Below are positions 56,599 through 64,000 of a DNA stretch of 64,000 bases, piece by piece. The notes under the pieces are model-generated. The model saw only the letters and a program-made list of their open reading frames with translations. It had not been told where the DNA came from and made no database searches. Numbering within the stretch: the first letter of the stretch is position 1; each line of letters starts with the position of its first letter. The DNA comes from Lepisosteus oculatus (lineage: Eukaryota; Chordata; Actinopteri; Semionotiformes; Lepisosteidae). Both the position numbers and the translations under genes were made by a program. Where the stretch lies: contig NC_090698.1 of NCBI RefSeq assembly GCF_040954835.1, positions 47,068,284 through 47,132,283 on the forward strand, given 5' to 3'.

Positions 56599-59500
56599 AT
56601 GATAAAGGCTACATTTAAAGCACTGCAGAAAAAATGGAACTCGTACAAATATAGATTTGTACCGTGGATTGCTGTAAACTTGGGTAAAAATGAAAGGTAA
56701 TTATGTGCAAAGTCAAGGTCAACCCTTTAAATTATTTTGGTTCACCTTTCTGGCGGAAGTAGGGAGCTTACTGCATCTGCATCCTTAGAGTGTGTGTATG
56801 CGGGACTTAGTGCTAAAGTTTAGTACAGAGGTTTGTTTTTCCAAGTAGACCGTTATCTGAACATAGATCACACACGGGTACTGTATCTTGTGTGTAAAAT
56901 ACAAACGAAATTAGCTTTCCTTTCTTGTTAAGCATAACCCAGCTGTCTGTTATTTACATCCTGCAGGTTAACGTTTAATATAAAGATCCATTAAATGAAC
57001 ATTGACTATGTACCGCTATTAAAATAATGATAGGTAGGGATGGTGAATTAAGGTGAAGGTCATATTGTTTCACGAACTAATCTACAAATGATTATATTTC
57101 CTAAATGTGAATTAACGCAACTCAATGTAGTATTGCACAATTCCCGTGCAGCTGTGAACATAGCAGTCTAAACAAAATGCCGAATCGGTGTATTGGACTG
57201 CATTCAGTAACGTTGTTGATATAAATTATATTGATTGTCAAAACAAAATAGTTTTGTCTGCCCCGTTTTTTATATCGGGGAGAAACCTGAACAATCTAAT
57301 GGCCCTGAAATGTAAACACACCTTTTATTTTTGTCGTGTTCTGCATATTGCTGTTGAGTGTCAGTGAAACATTGTTCTGCACCTGGTCTCGAATTGAGAA
57401 TTGATACAAAAAGGAAACCCACCCCCTTCGTGTGTGCAAGCCAGCTTCACGCTGCTGTGCAGGGTTTCGTCCAGGGCTGTCCTTTCTAGTTCCTGGAGGG
57501 CTGGCTGTACAGTATCTTGTTTTCTTATTCTCCTAAAGCAGCATCTGAAGAGATGGAAGAAGGTGTTTAAATTGCTCCAGCTAAGGCAGCGACAGGCAGA
57601 TTTAGCTCACTTAAGATTTAGTTTGAATGAAAACCCACAAATACAGTCCTGCTTACAATCCCTTTCGTTATGTGACCCGAGGTGACTCGGTTAGGTGTAA
57701 GATTACGTCGCCAAACCCTTTTTAGTAATTTGAGGCTGTGTTTCTATTTGTTTGCTCAATATTTTGAGTTGTAAAATTGTAAAATCTTTTAAATGAACGT
57801 GTAATGATCGTATGTCAGAAACATTGGGTTCGTTCGGTGTCAAATCTTCTCCTTTAGATTTTAATTTTGCCTGCAATCCGTGTATTGTCATATACGGATT
57901 AGATATAAAACTAGGAAACGTTTTTAAGATTAACATCTTGAAAATGTTAGTGAGTAGCTAACATAGATAAGTAGTAGATGAGTAGCTGAGGTACAGTTTA
58001 TCCCCATTTGTGCTTAGGGGGGTTGTCATACATCAACTAATATTGTACGATATGACCCAAAACTGCTAAGTGTGGCAGCAGGGCCATTAGGCACTTTGGT
58101 CCTGCTTTCGAGTCTTGCCTGAGGCACCTTATAAATGGAATTGCATATTCTGCCTCTTGCTCAGGTTTATCCAGGTGCTCTGGTTTCCTCCCTTAGCCTA
58201 AATACATGCTGTCAAGGTCATTTGGCGTTTCTAAGTAGTCCTCTGTCTGCATGCACGAGTGTGTCTGCTCTGGAGTGGACTGTCCAGGGGTATCCTGCGC
58301 GGCTCCTGTTTTCTGATGGGTTAGGTTCGAGCTCACTGTGACCATGTATTGGTCTCACTCTAATTGATGTAAATGTACAACACAGAACGTTAATGAGTGT
58401 TGTTCATGTATGCAAATTTATCATTTTGTTTAAATTACATTTAAGACTGTGATGTAGACGGATTACCAAGTCAGTTATTTTATGTGTTTTTTTACAAGAT
58501 TTTTATATAGATGGGAGCGTTTTCCATTTTTACATTCTGGAGCCACTCTGTGAGGCCGTTAAATCAGATGAATCAATAGACAGACAATAGCAGGGCTGTA
58601 TAGAGAAGGGTAGTTAAATAGGGAACAGACCTGAGTTCTTTGAAATTGATATATATATACTGATGGAAAAAAGAAACGCAACACCCCCTCCTCCACACTC
58701 TGGCCCTCTGGTCTGCGTGGAACAGGCTGAAGAGTGACTCATTCGTGAAGAGGACCTGGTGACACTACTGATGAGTCCATCGCAGCCTCTGTCTGGCCCA
58801 AGCTAGTCGGGTGTGACATTTGGAGTTGTGAACAGAGAGTCTCTGACAGGTTGCCTTGCTTTTAAGGCCAGTAGCATGGAGCCTCACTGTCCTGTCACTG
58901 ATGCGGTCATTGTGTCTGCTGGCAGTTTCAGCAGCATTATGGGTAGCAGATCTGAAATGATCTCTCAGATGGACCAGTCTGATGTGTTGGTCCTGCTCTG
59001 GTGTGGTCACTCGAGGGTGACCAGATCTTGGACAGATCATCTGTCCTGCCGGTCTGCTGAAACCTTCTCTGCAGTCTGGACACAGTGGAGCGGCTTATTC
59101 CATAGTGTCTGGCAACGCTGGCACATGACATGCCTGCCTGCAGCATGCCAACGGCCCTCTCCCTTGCTTCTGGTGACATCTGAGGCATTATGGAATGTGC
59201 AGAAACCTGACTAAGTGTGGCCTTTTTCTTCCAGTGACCTAAGCTTTGAATTAAGGCCTTTTTAAAGGTGACCTGTTCAGGTATGTTCCACTTGGACCTC
59301 GTTGGGTAAAAGTGCACCTAACAAGCTTTTCGTGTGATTGGCAAGTTGCAATGCCTCACTGCACAAGCTGTATTGGTGGTCAGAGGGCTTAAAAAATTGA
59401 CAACTTTTTGTGAAAGTACATAAGCTATAACTATAATATTTTCATTCCATAAAATGTTGCATTTATTTTTTCAATCAGTATATATTTTTTTACTTTACAA

Positions 59501-62500
59501 GCAACTAGCACTTTTGAAACACTTTGGAAATGGGAAATGTTTAACTTGAGGGCCTCTAGTTATACAGAAATATGAACATTGTGGTGCTTATTGCATATTA
59601 ATTCTGTAAAAGACTTACAGTACCTGGAGCTGGACTTGTATAGAAACATTCACATATGCACCTGAAATACTAAATATAAATTTTTAGATGCCCAAAATCA
59701 CTCCAAAATATTTCATAGCTGATTTCCATGTTCTACTTCACCAAATATTAGCAAAATTAAATTCTTGAAGTGAGAAGCTCTGTTTGAAATGACTTATTTA
59801 TATGTACAGTAACTACGGAAGAATAACATATTTCTTTCCTCCTGGCTTGGCTATTTCTTTGGGTTTCATCTCTAAATTGGCATTAAGAGAAGCAGCTCCT
59901 TAAAAACAGATCAACCTGATTTTGATATATGTATTTTTTTATTAAATGAAAAACAACAAGAGGTCATGAGATGCTCCCTGTTCTGTTTTTTAATTCAGAA
60001 CTCTGCGCCAGGTCATGGACCGGACTCAGGACAAACTTGTCTCTGATGAAGAGATTTCAGCCTCCTTGAGAACTTTTTTCCGGGCCCTGTTTAAAAGCAG
60101 TCTCCAGAGGCAGCAGGAGGTTTTAAGTGTACTTCCAGACTCATTGCGATCCACTTACCAAGCTTTTCCATATACCATTGAGACACAGAAGAGCCTTGAT
60201 GGACATCATGACCCAAGTAAAGTTATGCTTGAAACAATGGGGTTTAGTATCCATCGAGCACCTAGTTCTCTCCAATCTGCTGGAACTGGGGTCTTTATTT
60301 CCGCAGGGACAGTTCCACAAGGTGCCACAGTAGCCATGTATCCAGGTAACTGTTTTGTTCATCTTGAGAGTGTTTTTGTTCATCATGAGTGAACCATGAT
60401 CCCAGTATAGAAGTGAAGGTAGTTTCACACCTTTTCGGATCTTTGTTAGGGTACGTATCCACAGGAGCAGTTTTTAAAGTCTTATCATGATGTCAGTTTT
60501 AATGGTAACACAGCTTCCCAGCCAGTACTGGGAATTTGTTAAAATGGAGGGGTAAAAAAGTCCCAGTTGCAACTGGTGACAGTTCTTCATGTAGATGTGC
60601 CACATAGTAACATTCTTACTATTCCAAAAGAATGTTTTGCACATGTGAATGCTCCATGTTAAGAATAGGGAAGAGAAAAAGAAACAAAGGAAGGCTCATC
60701 TGAGTGATGTTAGGGTGAACATACCGATGGCCTGTTTTTTCCTGTGCTGTTTTAAAGAAATGTAATCTGTTGTCATAAATGCTTTTCACAGGTACTGTCT
60801 ATTATGCACATGAGCCCATCTTTTTCCAATCCATCCGCAATCCATTTATTTTTCGCTGTATCGATGGTGTACTTGTTGATGGCAATGACAGAGGCATTTC
60901 AAAAGTTGTGTTTCGGTAAGTAATTATTGTTCCTTGTATTGATATAGAGCTTTTCATCTTAGAGGATCCTTCTGTGTTTTACAAGAGGGAGAGACCTTAT
61001 TCGTCAATAACTGAAGGGCAGCTCCCAGCTGGGTGATGTGCGTCTGCCATAGTGTACCAGCAGCCCCACTACATAGCAGATCAGGTGAAGTGAGAAATTA
61101 CTTCACCATTTGAATTAAGAGTAAAATTTAGAGAAGCTAGATTGTGCAAATGGTATTTAATTAGGACACAAGGGATAACTCCCCTACAGTGTAGAAAAGT
61201 GCCAGGTGATCTTTAATGAGTCACAACCTAACCCACACACCTGCTGGTTTTTGTTCCAATTACCGAACCGAGCCCCCGGTTACACAGTCAAACCCATCGT
61301 TGACTTAATAATAAAATTAATTTGAACTGTTTGTTTCCAGCTCTGGAGCATGTTATATTTTTTTTGTTGTTGGACAGTATTTCGTAAGTGAAATAATATC
61401 CCAAACTTGACTAGAAACTAAACTGTGACTAGAAAAAAAATGCAAATATTCAATTGAAGCAACTTTCTTGGGTAAAGTAAGGCTTCAGTTATTCTAATGT
61501 TATTCTAAGGTGGGAGGGAATGAAAACCAACATGTGTGTGGGTCACCAGACCCAGAACTGGGAACTACTGGTTAATGTGTCATGAGAACAACACCCCCCC
61601 CCTACTGCACTGTCCCTGGTCACCATACTGATTTATGGGCATTGGATTATAATTTGTGGGCCAGAAGAAGAAAACACCACCAGCTGGGTCATCAACACCA
61701 TGCCACTTGCAGCAAGAGCCTGTTTTTTTTTTAGAGGTCTCTTATTCCCATACTAATTTTAAGTGTGGTTGTTACTGAAGGTGTTGAGATCGACATATAA
61801 CAGCCAATAAGTTTTTATGCCAGGAATGGCGCATTTGCATGTATACAATCAGGACACAGCAGCAGCAGGTTGGCTCATAGATCTTATGCCATGTTGTCCT
61901 CTCTTCCAAGCCCTCCTAGCTGGAAGAGCACATAAACAAAGTAATACTCAGCTATATAAGTACACAGTACTAAGCACACATGGAACAAAACTACTGTTTC
62001 AATTAAACATAAACCATACAGAGACACATCTTTACTAATATACTAACCAGGCCCAGCATAGCTCAGGTTCCGAGATCTGATAACATCAGGCTGAACTGAC
62101 TTTGCCATTCATTTTTCACTCCAGAAAAACTGTGTGGAAACAATAAGAAAAGAAAAGCTGAACTCTGTAGACATCAAGACTAGTTGTCTGTCTGTTTTAG
62201 AAGAAAAGTTTGGAGATCAATACTGTATCTTGTTCAACAGAGTAAATGAGTGGAGGCAGTGACTTTAGTATTAGGCCCATCCCATAACTGTGCAATTGTT
62301 TTCATCTGAGTCCCTCTACAGACTTCCTGGTTTCCTTTATAAGTCTCTTTCTGTGACTTTTATTCATTTAAATATAGACTTATTCTGAGAGGAGAACATC
62401 TGTGACAAATTGGTTTTAGAAACTTATGCTGTTGTTTCGGGTCACTGTCGAGAGATCTTTGGCAGCTGTTCTGTTGTTTAAAAACAGATACTGTCAATGA

Positions 62501-63619
62501 TGTTTGTTTAACCTTTTTTATTAGATTTTTTGTGGCCGTTCTGCTATAGTTAATGTTTGGTGTCCAAATAAAAATAGCCTAGTAAATTGTGTGTAAAATG
62601 TTGTTCAATGCATTACTGATTTGAATGATCATAAATGGATTACTATCATACCAGGTTGTAGTGAATTTAGAAAAAAAGATTTTTTTAAGGCTTTAAAAAA
62701 ATAAATGTTATTTTTAATAAATCCTTGACACCTGGTTAGTCTGGAGCAGCCTCACAACTGCTTGATTCTAGACGCTGTGTGGAAACCCTGAGGCTTGAAG
62801 ACTTTATTGCGATTTAGGCATAACCCAAAGTCATTTAAACTAAGGCAGCACTCAGAATGGATATAGTATATTCCATGATCCTTGGCTCTCACTGTGTTCT
62901 TCTGTTATTGTTACCACACATGAATCATTCTGAAAGGCCTCCAGACAAGCAGTTGCCATTGGATAGATTTGCTGAGAGGATGGCAGAAGGATCCTGAAGT
63001 CATAAGACCTTCGGTGACAGTAAAAGTAAAAAGGAGTATTTCAGGAGAGTTCATGATTCATGACAGTATCCACAAAACAGAAGGCATCTCAGAACTTGTC
63101 TTGTGAAATGCAAATGCTGATTAGACTTCACATGCAGACTTTTTTGGTAGCACAACAACAGTAAAACAATTTTAAGAACGTATAATAAGATAAGATGGCT
63201 TTATAGGCCATATACAACTTTTCGCATACACCGACTTGCTCTCCATGAGACACACAGGTAGGTTCTCCTACCTTAAGAGACATTTGACCTTTGTGTACAT
63301 AACCAAACCAAAAGCTGGTATAGTGTTTCTAAGTTTCATGGCCATTAATGTGAAGGTGACTGACCCTCTCACACATTAACTGGTATTTAACTGTAAAGGT
63401 ATGAAACCTCCCTGTTATATGTCTTGCAGCTTGACACGATTAACATCTATTTTGTGAAAACATGTTTTACGGCACTCTGTTTAAAGACTTCTTATTTATT
63501 TAGGTCATGCAGTGGAAGGGATAGGCTGGGCCCTTTTCAGATGAGTGACACCAGTTGGCTCACAACCATTCCACAGAACCCGCTGGCTGTGGGACAGTAT
63601 GTGAACAACTGCTCTAATG
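56599..63619 (+). CDS. setd9: SETD9, SET domain-containing protein 9; last exon(s) beyond window
   Basis: Exons 56599-56696, 59999-60345, 60792-60915 and 63504-63619 join in phases 2, 1, 2 and give 228 residues; the C-terminal part lies past position 64000. Hallmarks shared with human SETD9 are WNSYKYRFVPWIAVNL near the N-terminus, GTVYYAHEPIFFQSIRNPFIFR, DGVLVDGNDRGISKVV and NPLAVGQYVNNCSN. The family is a divergent SET-domain protein, a presumed methyltransferase with poorly known substrates. VNNCSN stands where ordinary SET domains carry the NHS cofactor-binding motif. The exon 2 start is fixed by the phase of AAG|AACTCTG. Exon 4 seems to end at AATG|gcatgt, which would be a GC donor. In human SETD9 is a neighbour of MIER3 and MAP3K1; neither is visible here. 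Confidence 0.93.
58083..58345 (+). repeat. Degenerate SINE family B copy
   Basis: CTCTGGTTTCCTCCCTTAGC and TGGACTGTCCAGGGGTATCC match the body; the head is barely recognisable. It lies in SETD9 intron 1. Confidence 0.5.
58657..59484 (-). mobile_element. Internally deleted Tc1/mariner element with matching terminal inverted repeats
   Basis: The ends form inverted repeats of about 28 bases (ACTGATGGAAAAAAGAAACG at the left, its slightly diverged complement at the right) flanked by TA-rich sequence. On the minus strand the N-terminal part of a Tc1-type transposase is readable: paired helix-turn-helix (EARERAVGMLQAGMSCASVA, then SRSTVSRLQRRFQQTG), a frame break, then SDRTVRLHATGLKSK and the first catalytic strand. 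That strand reads FTNES where the family has FTDES, so the first catalytic aspartate is lost. The rest of the transposase, including the other acidic residues, is deleted. It sits in SETD9 intron 1. Confidence 0.85.
60935..61215 (-). repeat. Degenerate 5S-SINE-related body, minus strand
   Basis: GTCTGCCATAGTGTACCAGC is the complement of the body block around the CACTATGGC site in the other copies. The rest is weakly alignable. It lies in SETD9 intron 3. Confidence 0.35.
63186..63256 (-). repeat. SINE family A fragment
   Basis: Only the 3' part remains: AAGATAAGATGGCTTTATAG and CTTGCTCTCCATGAGACACA. Confidence 0.6.
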
Positions 63620-64000
63620 GCATGTGCACACTTTACTTCTCTCCTTTCTGTGTGGTTCATTGTAATATGTTTGTGCCTTTTTTAAGGATTTAAATGGTGT
63701 ATGAATTGTAATGATGTCTAGAGAACTCGCAATAACAAAAAATGGATTGTAGGAAACCTTTAAAAAGGTATTCTATGGGCCGAGGACATTTGTTATAAAA
63801 AGTTCAATATATACAAATAAGTGTTCCTAAAAAGAACAGTGATGCTGCTCAACTTGTATTTGATTATACCTGGGAAGAAAACTGAAAGTACAGATGATTT
63901 GTGTTTGTTTGAGAAAGTGAATTGAGGTTTTGTCTCTGGTTTAAAAAGGCCTGTTGCTAAATTCAGTTTTTTATGTATTTTCCATTTTTATATACTTTAA

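Overview
This is an AT-rich vertebrate nuclear window, almost certainly from a ray-finned fish. The evidence is spliced genes with vertebrate orthologues, 5S-rRNA-derived and tRNA-derived SINEs, CR1- and L2-type LINE pieces and Tc1-like transposons typical of fish. The repeat mix and the CCL28-type chemokine would suit a slowly evolving non-teleost lineage such as gar, bowfin or sturgeon, but the species is an inference I cannot prove. Exon models below come from reading frame, splice phase and remembered family sequences; no search was run.

Layout: (1) 2.4-5.9 kb, + strand, a complete three-exon CCL28-type chemokine. (2) 9.1-16.9 kb, + strand, a CpG-richer stretch and then the 3' part of an unnamed gene for a CARD-like death-fold plus coiled-coil protein. 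(3) 28.9-19.2 kb, - strand, a complete model for an unnamed 416-residue multi-pass membrane protein with CDK-type phosphosites and a CCAAT-pair promoter. (4) 30.6-29.2 kb, - strand, an L2-type LINE with a long open reverse-transcriptase frame. (5) 39.8-31.4 kb, - strand, CENPH (239 residues), a constitutive centromere protein. (6) 41.8-44.3 kb, + strand, MRPS36/KGD4, with a Tc1-like relic in intron 2. (7) 48.2-50.0 kb, + strand, a two-exon pyridoxal phosphatase (PDXP/chronophin type). (8) 56.6 kb to the window edge, + strand, SETD9, lacking its last exon(s), which lie beyond position 64000. A decayed copy of the SETD9 promoter and first exon lies 1.75 kb upstream.

The genes do not form an operon-like unit. 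CCL28, CENPH, MRPS36 and SETD9 all lie on human chromosome 5, so most of the window looks like an old conserved linkage block. Two members are cell-cycle flavoured: CENPH and the membrane protein, whose promoter and CDK-consensus sites suggest mitotic regulation. The intergenic and intronic DNA is largely old repeats: at least five tRNA-type SINE copies of one family, about ten of another, several 5S-SINE copies, CR1-like and L2-like LINE ends and three Tc1-like elements. The least explained items are the CARD/coiled-coil gene, the membrane-protein gene with an apparent 11-nt exon, the duplicated SETD9 first exon, and a pair of GC-rich tRNA-like repeats.
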